NCBI RefSeq assembly: GCF_050410795.1 | Contig: NZ_CP191258.1 | Coordinates: 4,030,001-4,094,000, forward strand | From: Fontivita pretiosa | GTDB lineage: Bacteria > Planctomycetota > Phycisphaerae > Tepidisphaerales > Tepidisphaeraceae | DNA length: 64,000 bases | Direction: 5' to 3' | Shown here: piece by piece, positions 51,001 to 59,326 of the stretch | Numbering within the stretch: position 1 is the stretch's first letter | How the letters are laid out: every line of letters begins with the position of its first letter | Translations under genes and position numbers: made by a program | Notes under the pieces: model-generated | Told to the model about the DNA's origin: nothing | Database searches by the model: none | What the model saw: the letters and a program-made list of their open reading frames with translations, nothing else

Positions 51001-52788
51001 CCTGGCCGCCTCGGGTTTGTTTCCCATCCACAGCGCCACCTGCGCCTTTTCGCCGCGCTCTTCGTTGTCGGTTTCCGGGAGTTTGGCATACGCCGCCGCC
51101 AACTCCTCCTTGTCTTTTTCCCGATCCAGCGAGTAGATCTGCAACCGCCGGACGATCGGGGAATCAGGCATCGCCTTGGCCAGCACCTTGATGTGCTCGC
51201 GCGCCGCTTCGATGTCGTTTTCCCGAATCAGCAACTGCACGAGCATCAGCCTGGCGGGAATGAACTTTTCGAAGCTGGCGACGATCTCCGAGAGCAGCTT
51301 CTTGGCCTCGCCCGTCTGGTTGACCAGCATGTTGGCGCGAGCCAGCAGGAACATGAGCTTGTACTTCTGGTCGATGTCGGCCAGGCTGGAGATCGGGGGC
51401 ATCAGCTTCAGCGCCCGGTCCAGGGTCTGCACGGCCTTGATGTTTTCGCCCCGGGCCAGCTCGGTGCGTCCGCGGATCTGAAGCGCAAGAGGCGTATCTT
51501 CCACGCCGGGGTTGGCGATCAGTTTGGCGTAGCCGTCATCGACTTCCTTGAGCAGTTGCTCGCGGGATTGCGTCTGGCTGGCCGGCAAAAGCTGCAACGC
51601 GTCCAGCTTCAGATTCAGCGTGTTGGCCAACGCCACCAACTGATACTGCTTGGCCAGAAACGCCTTGACCCCGAAGTACTTTTGGGGATCCGGCTCAGGC
51701 GCGCTCTCCAGCAGCGCGATGGCCTCGCTGATGCGTTTCTGGTCGCGGCCGATGAGCTCGGCAAGCTGGATCCGCACCGCCAGCTCATCGGGACGCTCCT
51801 TGAGCAGCTCGTTGTAGAGCCGTTCGGCGGCCTGCTGCTCGCCGGCGTACTCCATCGTGCGTCCCAGCGTCAGCTTGATTTCGACGTACAGCTCGTCATC
51901 GGGTTTGACGAGTCTGGCGGCGGTCTCCACTTCCGAGCGGATGCGGTCGGTGTACTTGGGGGGCTGTCCGGGCGCGCGCTCCGCGGCGCCCAGTTGCCGC
52001 AGCGCCTGCGACGCGCGGTAGTGAACCCGTGCATCGTCAGGGTGCGCCGCCAGCGTATCGTCCACCAGTTTCAGTGTCTTGGCGAACTGCGCCGTAGCTC
52101 CGGCGCGATCATTCTGCCTGACCCGGTCGGTCCCGCGGTAGGTCTCGGCCAGCATCACCACAAACATCGCGTCGGCATCGAACGGCGGCTGCTCGGCCAG
52201 CGCCGTCAGCGCGCTCAGCGACTCGTCGATGCGCTCCGGCGGGGTCTCCACGCCTGTCATCCAGCGCGAGATGATCGCCTTGTGAAGCAGCGTCTTGGCT
52301 TCGCGACTTTGCGGGTCGACCGCCAGGATCTTCCTGGCTGTATCGTGTACGGCTTCCCACTGCGCCGCGGCGCGCGGGCCGCGGTTCATCTCCGCGTCGT
52401 CCCGATACAGATCCAGCAGCCGCTGCAGCGCCGGCAGATACTCCGGCTCGGCCAGCAGCGCCTGATCCCAGCACGCCTTGGCCAGGCGGATGTTGTCGGC
52501 GTCTTCCAAAACCAGATGGCTGTAGCAATCGCCCAGGAGGGTGTAGTACTCGGGATGAGGCTTGCGATTCAGGACGATGGCGCGTTTGTACTTTTCGCCG
52601 GCGTCTTCGTATTTGCCTTCATCGAACAGTTGTTTGGCGACGGCGGCATGGGAGGCCGGGGTTCCGCGCACGAGCCACTTGACCTGCGGGATCGTCTTGT
52701 ACGCCAACGCCGCGCCGCCCAGCAGCACCACGATCGAGCCCATCACGATCAGGAACTTGACGTTCAGACGCTTCTTTTTCTTCGCCAT
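48055..52788 (-). CDS. Giant TPR protein of the exosortase/EPS locus
   Basis: A 1577-residue protein with a basic start (MAKKKKRLNVK), one membrane segment (FLIVMGSIVVLLGGAALAY, about 12-30) and more than twenty tetratricopeptide-like helical pairs through to an Ala/Ser/Gln-rich tail. Typical repeats carry an A-x-x-x-Y/F-x-x-A-L core, for example GKYNEAMQSYNNALRK and LLRSYLSANP-like segments. PrsT-type TPR lipoproteins serve the same position in PEP-CTERM loci, but this one is longer and has no lipobox. It probably scaffolds EPS export in the periplasm. It starts 46 bases downstream of epsI and is the largest gene here. Confidence 0.87.
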   Translation of the reverse strand: MAKKKKRLNVKFLIVMGSIVVLLGGAALAYKTIPQVKWLVRGTPASHAAVAKQLFDEGKYEDAGEKYKRAIVLNRKPHPEYYTLLGDCYSHLVLEDADNIRLAKACWDQALLAEPEYLPALQRLLDLYRDDAEMNRGPRAAAQWEAVHDTARKILAVDPQSREAKTLLHKAIISRWMTGVETPPERIDESLSALTALAEQPPFDADAMFVVMLAETYRGTDRVRQNDRAGATAQFAKTLKLVDDTLAAHPDDARVHYRASQALRQLGAAERAPGQPPKYTDRIRSEVETAARLVKPDDELYVEIKLTLGRTMEYAGEQQAAERLYNELLKERPDELAVRIQLAELIGRDQKRISEAIALLESAPEPDPQKYFGVKAFLAKQYQLVALANTLNLKLDALQLLPASQTQSREQLLKEVDDGYAKLIANPGVEDTPLALQIRGRTELARGENIKAVQTLDRALKLMPPISSLADIDQKYKLMFLLARANMLVNQTGEAKKLLSEIVASFEKFIPARLMLVQLLIRENDIEAAREHIKVLAKAMPDSPIVRRLQIYSLDREKDKEELAAAYAKLPETDNEERGEKAQVALWMGNKPEAARLLEAVRAEIPNDITVLGALARLYSDMGDKARSQAILNEAIAKNPDNPELKLLQARLSGQDEGEITRQLIDTISDPFQKELALFRLALQEQRESEAAEHLQNAARLKPDDLTVLSLLFRQSLGSRDWTRAETYMETLIRQNADQAGGLVLRTQYAMARAAAAPGEQRRKLLEEAADLALQLTQKMPEFATSYVLLGQVQQAQGKYNEAMQSYNNALRKQSQNLDAVLGLIQCSYASNRLTLAKSYIEQGRHLFPNNVLLREMELQHELMHGDPEKVIAPRQEQLDKNPDSKRAWAMLGNAYLAVARHKAADPTAKQFLDKARDTFARATAKWPDDISFVKAIVDVAVQSKNYADGEKAIRTLQSQPQWQDKPEPTLLLADLYVQSGKPADAEKVLRSYLSANPSAISAQLKLATVLSQSGRADDALKVLSESNASDPLVHKSRIELLIINKRLDEALKESNAALAGNSNPGPALLTQHAFVLMSLGRTSEALEILDRVLASNPDNVEALFYRGSLFVAARRNLDQAVRDLQIVRDAMTDNVEARLYLADAYVFKDDLEAAIAELEGAVRQLPDAKQPKLRLLELYAQTEPPRWRDADRVLKDAHQNPRLANDIELLNAEALMWLKRKDVNKAGEAITAALKQSPNNLNLFRTYCEVLHQAKQHRELLRVTDGPVKSKQAPWWFYVYRGRALKALDDKQAALDEFSAGLEVAGPDEDAATRIVQAIAEEIGVAPAKIRIASRAQKGENRWRMMMAYLCQIEPDIKQAIDWTEQVINDSKSTPQEIEVAQRMLGPLYLRLDPPEVGKAVAVFQKMLERRPDDPAALNNLACTMILPNSGYTAQDALVYSQKAFDIMERAGRIEPMIHDTHGYVLVLNGRVEEGLHLLQQALEKQAFPEGYYHLGEAYLAMKVPMTTDAEQAFNQAKTLLDRAARNNQPVDLALKQKVEQALERVRQPSQAASPQAQGATGASAASGAGPGPDSR

Positions 52789-52834
52789 AAGAGCAGGTCC
52801 TTACGGACGGTGGCAACCGGCGATGCGGCGGGCA

Positions 52835-53680
52835 CTACCCGCCCGCCGCCCCGGACGATTCGGACATCAACTTCTGCCAGTCCGGCAGTGACTTTTCGAT
52901 TTCCGGCAGGATCCAGGTCAGAAACTCGTTCATCACACGCTGAGATTGATCCGCGGGCAGCGCCAGTGTCTGCACCTCGACCTTCATGTAGTAACCGTAT
53001 CGCTGTCTCAGGTTCGCCAGGCTCTTTCTTACCTCCACCGGGTCGTTGGTGTACTCTCCATTGGAGTGAAAGAAATAGGCCACGTTTCGCGACACGGATC
53101 GCCGCCCGGGCGTCTGGTCCTCGAACACGATGAACCGGACCATCTTATCACCGGGGCGATCCTTCAGCACGTCCCAGCGTGGCGTCTGGTAGGTCGTAGG
53201 CTCGTAGCCATCGGCCACGTAGCAGCGGTCCGGAACGTGCGCCACGGTGTCCACCATACCCGTGTAATACGTTACGCCCAGATTCACCACCGCCTGCGGG
53301 CGTGTTTCGCGAATCCTGGCCGCCAGGTCGCGACGCTGGGAGTTGGTCTTGTCCTTGAACGCCGCCAGCTCATCCCGGCTCACCAGGCGCGAATCGACGT
53401 AGTCACGGAAGCAATACTGTTTGGTGCCCAGCACCTCTTCAAAGTCATGGGCGAACGGCTCGTCCAGCGACACCTGCACCCACGGCCCAGCTCGCTCGGC
53501 GATCTGCGTCAGCGGACGCGCCATCGGCACGGGCAGCTTCTTGAAATGCAGTTTCAGGTACTGCGTCGTGCCATTGATCCCCACCGCAGCCACGAGCAGG
53601 ATCATCGCCACCACCACAAATGCCGGCTGGGCCAGGACACGCTTCAGGCCATCAAGCAGATTCTGCGTCAATGCGGGCAT
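52835..53680 (-). CDS. EpsI family exosortase-associated protein
   Basis: A 281-residue protein with one N-terminal membrane segment (FVVVAMILLVAAVGINGTTQ, about 20-39) and an EpsI-like (DUF3485) extracytoplasmic domain: LNVGVTYYTG-like segment at 147-158, AHVPDRCYVADGYEP with the conserved H-x-P-x-x-C arrangement and VAYFFHSNGEYTNDP. EpsI is found with exosortase, sometimes fused to it. Its start overlaps the exosortase end by 13 bases, so translation is coupled. Confidence 0.87.
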   Translation of the reverse strand: MPALTQNLLDGLKRVLAQPAFVVVAMILLVAAVGINGTTQYLKLHFKKLPVPMARPLTQIAERAGPWVQVSLDEPFAHDFEEVLGTKQYCFRDYVDSRLVSRDELAAFKDKTNSQRRDLAARIRETRPQAVVNLGVTYYTGMVDTVAHVPDRCYVADGYEPTTYQTPRWDVLKDRPGDKMVRFIVFEDQTPGRRSVSRNVAYFFHSNGEYTNDPVEVRKSLANLRQRYGYYMKVEVQTLALPADQSQRVMNEFLTWILPEIEKSLPDWQKLMSESSGAAGG

Positions 53681-54918
53681 GAGCGACCCTCCGCACCAGC
53701 CGCGCTATGGCTGGGACCGCCGTCCCGCCGTGGCGTGACCGTCACCGTCAACGGATCCACCTCTTCCACCTCCTCGACGAACAACTGATCCAGCACCCAT
53801 CCGACCAGCAGGATCAGGAAAAACGCCGGCACCAGCATCACCAGCCCGACAAACTGGTGCGCAAAGCTCTCCGAAAGCTTGGGCGAAACGTAATAGTCCA
53901 GAAGACCCTGCCCGGTTACCCGCATGACGTTGCAGAAGATGGCAATCGGCACGGCCGAGGCGGTGATGAACAGTTTCTGCCAGAGCGGCCGGCTGGACAG
54001 AAAGGCCACCGCCGCTCCTACCGAGATAAACGTCATCAACGAACGCATTCCCGCGCATGCCTCGGCGACATTGAGAATTCGCGGCGCCCGCCCGAAACCG
54101 TAGTCCATCACAATCTTGGTCCCAACCCGCGAGGCATCCACGCCGGTGAGCTGGAGCGTCCAGACCGCCACCGAGGCGGCCAACTGCTGAAGCGGCATGG
54201 CGATTTTGCTGTAGAACAGCCCCGGCCAGGGCAGTGCGCAGATCAAAAACAGGATGGGGAACCAGGCGATGCGCATGACCTGCCAGCCACACAGCGTCAG
54301 CACGACGCCGAACAGCGTGAGCACCATGCCGAAATCCTTGACCCAGTCGTTCTGTCCCGGCCAGATTCCCCATGCAAAAACGCCCAGCCCGAAAAGCAGC
54401 GTAGCGATGCCCCAGTCCAGAAGGAGCACCAGCCCTGCCAGCCCCGCCAGCGACATGCATCCGACTTCACCAAACGGGATCAGGGTAACCGGGAGGATGA
54501 ACGGGCAAGCAAAATACCCCAGGCTCGAGGCCAGCAGCAGTCCTGCGCCGCCGACAAACCGTGCGCGGCTGAGCCCGCCGGCCAACAGCGGCTTGACCGG
54601 TGCCGATAAGAGCTGCTCGCGGTTCAGATACAGGTAATAAAGCCCTACGATGGGCACGACGATGGCGTGGCCCCAGTTGGGCTCGCCCCAGAAGGGGTTG
54701 GTCTTTTCCCACAGTCGCCGCAATACCGGCACGTAGAAGACCCAGACCATCAGGACGGCGATGATGGCGATGGTCAGCCAGGTGCTCAGGCTCAGCCCCA
54801 GCCAAATCATCTCCTGAGGCTGCTGAGGGTTGCGCGGCTGGGGCAACTCCCGCGCGCCCGAGGTGGACGAGGGCGGCGGCGAGGACAGCGACGTTGGCGA
54901 TGTGCTGATGCTGCTCAC
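53668..54918 (-). CDS. Exosortase (exosortase/archaeosortase family)
   Basis: A 416-residue polytopic membrane peptidase-like enzyme with about eight helices. The catalytic Cys lies in EACAGMRSLMTF, the Arg in NVMRVTGQGLL and the His in AHQFVGLVML, in the order of the exosortase family. The N-terminal 40 residues are Ser/Pro-rich and cytoplasmic; the C-terminus is acidic then loose. Exosortases process PEP-CTERM-like tails of exported proteins at EPS-producing envelopes. The exact subtype cannot be told without a model search. No PEP-CTERM substrate ends within this window. Confidence 0.9.
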   Translation of the reverse strand: MSSISTSPTSLSSPPPSSTSGARELPQPRNPQQPQEMIWLGLSLSTWLTIAIIAVLMVWVFYVPVLRRLWEKTNPFWGEPNWGHAIVVPIVGLYYLYLNREQLLSAPVKPLLAGGLSRARFVGGAGLLLASSLGYFACPFILPVTLIPFGEVGCMSLAGLAGLVLLLDWGIATLLFGLGVFAWGIWPGQNDWVKDFGMVLTLFGVVLTLCGWQVMRIAWFPILFLICALPWPGLFYSKIAMPLQQLAASVAVWTLQLTGVDASRVGTKIVMDYGFGRAPRILNVAEACAGMRSLMTFISVGAAVAFLSSRPLWQKLFITASAVPIAIFCNVMRVTGQGLLDYYVSPKLSESFAHQFVGLVMLVPAFFLILLVGWVLDQLFVEEVEEVDPLTVTVTPRRDGGPSHSAAGAEGRSCPH

Positions 54919-54987
54919 GGCTCTCCCGATCCTGTTCGTGGATAGACCCGATGGGCGTCATATCGGAAACACGCCCGGCACAAAGAA

Positions 54988-55025
54988 GTTACAGGAAAAA
55001 ACGCCGAGGTGCACGGTCCTGTAAC
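54988..55025. promoter_or_regulatory. Nine-base perfect inverted repeat upstream of the exosortase
   Basis: GTTACAGGA (54988-54996) and TCCTGTAAC (55017-55025) are perfect arms about 70 bases before the exosortase ATG, in the 251-base gap after the GH38 gene. On the minus strand a T-run lies inside the loop. It could be an operator controlling the exosortase-EPS operon or a leader hairpin. Confidence 0.5.
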
Positions 55026-55169
55026 CCGGGCGAAGGCGCCGACAGCTTATCGCCGCCGTCGCCCTTGGCCAAGCGGCTGCGCCGGGGGCGAGGATCTGTA
55101 AGTCTATGGTATGGCTGATCGTTTGCGCACTGGCTCGGCGCAGCTCTTCTCAGCAGCGAATGCGGCTGC

Positions 55170-57932
55170 TCAATCACTGCGCCGACTGGCCAGCTCGAGC
55201 GTGAGAATCTGCCTGGGCCGCGCCGTCAGCCTGATCTGCCGGCGGCTGGTCACATCGATCGGCTCGCAGCGCTCTTCGGCCAGATTGGTCAGCCACGCCT
55301 GATCGACATCGAAGCCGGTTCGCAGCACCCCGCTGGCCTGCTCAAGCGAAGTGTTCCACAGCCGCACGACCACGCTCTCGCCGTTCTGGGATCGCTTCAC
55401 AGCGCTGACTTCGAAAGGCGCGGAGACGGACAGGAACGAGGACTCAAGGGGCAGATGGCCACTCTGCCGGCCGAGCTGGGCACTGCGCATCGGCAGGGCA
55501 TAGTCAAACGCGCGAGCTCGCACCTGCGGGATCTGCCCGGCTCCGCCGAACGGCATCACTGCATACTCGAAGACCTGTGGCCCCAGTTGCTGCGTTCCGT
55601 CCTGCATCGGATCGACCGCCTTGATCTTGGGGATCATCACCCGCGTCGTGCGCAGGAGCGTCAGGGCGATGGCGTTGTCGCGGTCGGGCAGCACCTCGTA
55701 TTCTGGCAGCCCACGAACCAGCGCCGCCAGACCGCGCTTTTCGTCGGCCACGGCGCAGAAGTGCCGCATCGGATAGGTTGAATACCCTCTTTCATACCAC
55801 CCCTGCGTATCGGGCGCGCGTGTTGGGCGCTCGATCAGATCAAAGGGCATGTCCGCGATGCTGACCTGAGTGTGCACACCCGACGGGAATACCACCCGCA
55901 GTTTGTGGTCTTTGGCCCGATTATCCAGCTCCGTTCGGAACTCGACGAAGGGGCTGCCCCTGTCCAGCCTTGCCGTGACCCGAATCGGAACCTGCACCGT
56001 TTGCTCACTGCGCCCGGACTTTTCCGTGGTTTCGGGGATCTGCATGGACAGGGCCAGTTGAATATACGAGCTGACCGGGCCGCGCTCGACGTGAACCTGA
56101 TACTGTCCGGCCGGCGCTTGAACGATTCGGTCGTTCTGTGGCACGACGCTGAAATAGGCGTCGCCGACTTCTCCTCGATCCTCGAACAGATGCAGCCCCC
56201 GATACACGCAGCCGGTCCGCTTGTCGGTCAGGTCCAGCAGCCCATCCTCTCTGAGCTCCAGCAGCAGGAATTCATTTTCGATCCGGGGCTGATTCGTCGG
56301 CGCCGGCCGCAGGCTGAGATCCTCCTGGGGCGTTGGCTCGGCGCGGTAGCACTTCCACCCGAAAGCCGGCACGTCCGTCGCCAGCAACCGAATCCACCAA
56401 CTGTCCATCAGGTATTGCCCGGGAGCGTCCTTGGGCCGATGGATCAGCACCTTTCGCCCGGGTGCGGCGCGATCGACCTGGATGGCGGCGGGCTTGCCTT
56501 GCAGATCCAGCACGCCAAGCCCCCTGGCGGCCCAGGCGCTGGGCAGATCGACTCGCATCTCAATCGTCGCCGACTGCGCATAGGGTCGCGGGTTGTACAC
56601 CAGCAGCAGAACGTCGCGCTGGCCAAGCCCCTGCGTGTCCAGTCGCATCGCCAGATGAAACAGCGCCCGTCGGGTGATCTCGTCGGCGATCTCCATCACC
56701 TGACGGAAGTAGTAGACCATGTCCTGGTGAACGATGTCCTGTCCGCAGCCGGCGATGCAGTCGTGAGACTGGTTGTTGAGCAGATGCCGCCAGGCTTCAT
56801 CCAGAAAACGCACCGGATACTCAGCGCCCTGAAGCCAGGCAAAGGTGGCAAACGGCTCGGCCCAGCCGATCAGGCGATTCTCGGCCTGGGCGTTGAGGAT
56901 CTTCAGGTCCGTCCGGGTCGAAACCGTGTCGCCGAAGAGATTGACCTGGACCCCGTCCTTGGCCGATGAGCGCATCTCGCCGCGGTAGCGCTTGAGCCTG
57001 GGCGCCGCGTCGCGCAGGACCGTGGCGAAGGCATACAGGTCGGTGTGCACAAACTCGTGCGTGTCGCAGACCTGATTCATCGCCTGGAGAATCCGCGGAG
57101 TCTGTGGTTGTGGCTCGGTGGAGTCAGTTCCATCCAGACACAGAAACGTGTTCAGCGCCGAACGCTTCAGTTCCGTGTCGATCATCCGCCGGGTCTCGGC
57201 CGCCAGGGCGTCGGTCAGGAACTGCTCATACGGGTTGCCCTGGTAGTACAGGTCCCAGCGCGTCCGCTCGTCGTGCAGGCGGAAGGGGTTTTCCCGATCA
57301 TCCCATTGCCTCACGCGCTCGTAGAATGCCTGTCCGTACAGCACGCGCCGCGTCACGCAGTGATACAGCGGCATCCGCCCGAACTCGGGCGTGAAGATGT
57401 AGGCGACCACCCACGAACCGTCGGGCGTCTCCCAGACGAATTCCTTGTCCAGGCGGCTGCGGTCCGGCCCACGGTAAAACAGCGCCGTGTCGATGCCGAA
57501 TCCGCGATAGATCTGCGGCAATTGCGAGATCTGCCCGAAGCCCGTCGGGGTGTATCCCACCTTCATCACCGGTCCGAACTGGCTGACCAGGGCGTGCCCG
57601 GTCAGCAGATTCCGCACGATCGCCTCGCCGCCCACCAGATTCATGTCCGGCAGCGAGTACCACGGACCGGCCAGCAACCGACCCTGTTGAATGTGCTGGC
57701 GGATTTCCTCCGCCTTTTCCGGACGCAGCGACAGGTAGTCTTCCAGGATCACACTCTGGCTGTCCATGTGATAGCAGCGGAAGTCTGGCTGGGTCCGCAG
57801 AATGTGCAGCAGGTGGTCCATCAGGTCCACCAGGCTGGCACGCGTCTGCTGAAGCGAAAACCGCCACTCCCGGTCGTAATGCGTCGAGGAGATTACCGGA
57901 ACCTGAATTCGTTGTTTTTCAGTGGTGCTCAT
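55170..57932 (-). CDS. GH38 alpha-mannosidase-like protein with altered nucleophile motif
   Basis: A 920-residue enzyme of glycoside hydrolase family 38 by layout. ISSTHYDREWRFS holds the first zinc ligands (H-x-D), HMDSQSVILEDYL the substrate loop, GFGQISQLPQIYRGFGID the region after the nucleophile, and NNQSHDCIAGCG the fourth zinc ligand, followed by the usual beta-sandwich domains. The nucleophile motif, normally Y-x-P-D-x-F-G, reads Y-T-P-T-G-F-G: threonine replaces the aspartate. No signal peptide, so cytoplasmic. It starts within the stop of the kinase gene (ATGA), so both act on one pathway. Confidence 0.88.
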   Translation of the reverse strand: MSTTEKQRIQVPVISSTHYDREWRFSLQQTRASLVDLMDHLLHILRTQPDFRCYHMDSQSVILEDYLSLRPEKAEEIRQHIQQGRLLAGPWYSLPDMNLVGGEAIVRNLLTGHALVSQFGPVMKVGYTPTGFGQISQLPQIYRGFGIDTALFYRGPDRSRLDKEFVWETPDGSWVVAYIFTPEFGRMPLYHCVTRRVLYGQAFYERVRQWDDRENPFRLHDERTRWDLYYQGNPYEQFLTDALAAETRRMIDTELKRSALNTFLCLDGTDSTEPQPQTPRILQAMNQVCDTHEFVHTDLYAFATVLRDAAPRLKRYRGEMRSSAKDGVQVNLFGDTVSTRTDLKILNAQAENRLIGWAEPFATFAWLQGAEYPVRFLDEAWRHLLNNQSHDCIAGCGQDIVHQDMVYYFRQVMEIADEITRRALFHLAMRLDTQGLGQRDVLLLVYNPRPYAQSATIEMRVDLPSAWAARGLGVLDLQGKPAAIQVDRAAPGRKVLIHRPKDAPGQYLMDSWWIRLLATDVPAFGWKCYRAEPTPQEDLSLRPAPTNQPRIENEFLLLELREDGLLDLTDKRTGCVYRGLHLFEDRGEVGDAYFSVVPQNDRIVQAPAGQYQVHVERGPVSSYIQLALSMQIPETTEKSGRSEQTVQVPIRVTARLDRGSPFVEFRTELDNRAKDHKLRVVFPSGVHTQVSIADMPFDLIERPTRAPDTQGWYERGYSTYPMRHFCAVADEKRGLAALVRGLPEYEVLPDRDNAIALTLLRTTRVMIPKIKAVDPMQDGTQQLGPQVFEYAVMPFGGAGQIPQVRARAFDYALPMRSAQLGRQSGHLPLESSFLSVSAPFEVSAVKRSQNGESVVVRLWNTSLEQASGVLRTGFDVDQAWLTNLAEERCEPIDVTSRRQIRLTARPRQILTLELASRRSD

Positions 57933-59173
57933 CGTGTGGTTCCATCGAGCGGGTCGGCAGGGCCGGCCCAGAGCTGGTGGTGTTCGTTCCATTTCCAGCC
58001 GCTGCCGCTCAGATGCGGGTCGATCAATGGCAGCGGCTGATCCATCATCTGCGAGGTTTCTTCCCAGGACTTTGCGCCGCTGACGGCATCCATGACGCGA
58101 AGGTTTTGAAGGCCCAGGCACGTGGCGCAGCGCAAGGCCCTTTCCAGGTTCAAGCCGCGCAGAAATGCCGTGAGGAATCCGGCGATGGCTGAATCGCCCG
58201 AGCCGGTGGCGCTGCCGAGACGGTCCACCACGAACGCCGCCGCCCACAGCTCACGATTCGCCCAGTTGGCTGCATCAAGGGGGCTGCTTTGCCTGAGCGT
58301 GCTGATCTTCTGCTGCGAAGCGGTCTTGACGTAGAACCCGCGGTGTCCCGACTTCAGCGCCACCACTTTCGCGCCCATGGCCAGGCACTCGTCGGCCAGG
58401 CTCGAGTACTGCGCCGCTGAGATGAAGTCGATCAGCTCGGCCCCCTGATGTTGTGCCTTCATCTTGAGGAACTCATCGGGTCGCAGGAAGAACAGTGTTT
58501 CTTCGATCGAGGGCAGAAACAGGTCAACGTACGGCAGTACCTTCTGCAGGATCGCGCGCCAGTTCACCTGCCCCGAGGGCGAGGACGGATCCGGCAGGCT
58601 CATGTCCAGCGAAGTCGTGGCGCCTGCATCTTTGGCGATTCGCAGGACCTGCTGAAGCTCCTGGCCGGCGGATTCATACATCCGCCTCATCAGCGGCGGA
58701 TAGCCGAAATGAAAATGCCGGCACTCGCCGATCAGGGCCGGATTGAGGTCTTCCGGTCCGAAGCTGTTGTTGGTTCCGGGATTGTGAAGGAAGATGCGGT
58801 CGATTCCCGGTGGGGCGATCACCAGCGTGTAGGAGCTTGCCATTCCGCGCGCGATCTGAATGCCGTCGGCGTTGCCGCTTCGTCGCAGGATCCCCAGGGT
58901 GATCTGCCCCAGCTCGTCTTCTCCACAGCGCGCGCAGAAGCGAACTCTGTTGCCCAGAGTCTTGAGATTCAGTCCGGTGTTGGAGACCGGCCCGCCAGTT
59001 GAGAGCGTCGCCGGGCCGACGTTGACCAGTTTGCCCGGGCGGAAGATCTGCTCGATCTGGCGAGCTGTGTTCTCAGGGAAGGTGGGGATGATATCCAGAC
59101 ACAGATGTCCGGCGACCATGACGTCGAACGCTTTGGCCGCCGCTGCCATTTCACGATCCGACGGGGTCTGCAT
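57929..59173 (-). CDS. PfkB family carbohydrate kinase
   Basis: A 414-residue ribokinase-fold kinase. VAGHLCLDIIPTF begins the sugar-binding sheet, STGGPVSNTGLNLKTLG is signature 1, and GSATGSGDSAIAGFLTAFLRG contains the catalytic aspartate in the G-x-G-D motif. It is about 100 residues longer than ribokinase, with extra C-terminal sequence. It is coupled to the GH38-like gene by a four-base stop/start overlap, suggesting it phosphorylates the sugar that enzyme releases. Confidence 0.9.
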   Translation of the reverse strand: MQTPSDREMAAAAKAFDVMVAGHLCLDIIPTFPENTARQIEQIFRPGKLVNVGPATLSTGGPVSNTGLNLKTLGNRVRFCARCGEDELGQITLGILRRSGNADGIQIARGMASSYTLVIAPPGIDRIFLHNPGTNNSFGPEDLNPALIGECRHFHFGYPPLMRRMYESAGQELQQVLRIAKDAGATTSLDMSLPDPSSPSGQVNWRAILQKVLPYVDLFLPSIEETLFFLRPDEFLKMKAQHQGAELIDFISAAQYSSLADECLAMGAKVVALKSGHRGFYVKTASQQKISTLRQSSPLDAANWANRELWAAAFVVDRLGSATGSGDSAIAGFLTAFLRGLNLERALRCATCLGLQNLRVMDAVSGAKSWEETSQMMDQPLPLIDPHLSGSGWKWNEHHQLWAGPADPLDGTTR

Positions 59174-59267
59174 CCCGCCATCTTAATCATCTCGCCGAAC
59201 GCATTAAAGGATTTATCCGACCTTTGAACTGACTCCTGCGACAGAGGCTAAATCGCTCTTCCAGGCT

Positions 59268-59293
59268 CGCCATTGTTTTTCTTTAAAATGGCG
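59268..59293. promoter_or_regulatory. Inverted repeat and promoter-like block before the ELWxxDGT gene
   Basis: CGCCATT (59268-59274) and AATGGCG (59287-59293) are perfect arms around a TTTTT-rich twelve-base centre that also contains TTTAAAAT, a -10-like word. It lies 34-59 bases before the ATG at 59327 and could be an operator over the promoter. Confidence 0.5.
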
Positions 59294-59326
59294 CCGCGGA
59301 CGGTTAGCTTGGTGTGAGGTTCCACC

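Noticed and set aside
49015..53133. A very long open frame on the plus strand opposite the TPR gene
   Set aside because: It is a mirror of the codon bias of the GC-rich TPR gene: His/Gln/Arg/Leu-rich, no domain, and it runs past the TPR start into epsI.
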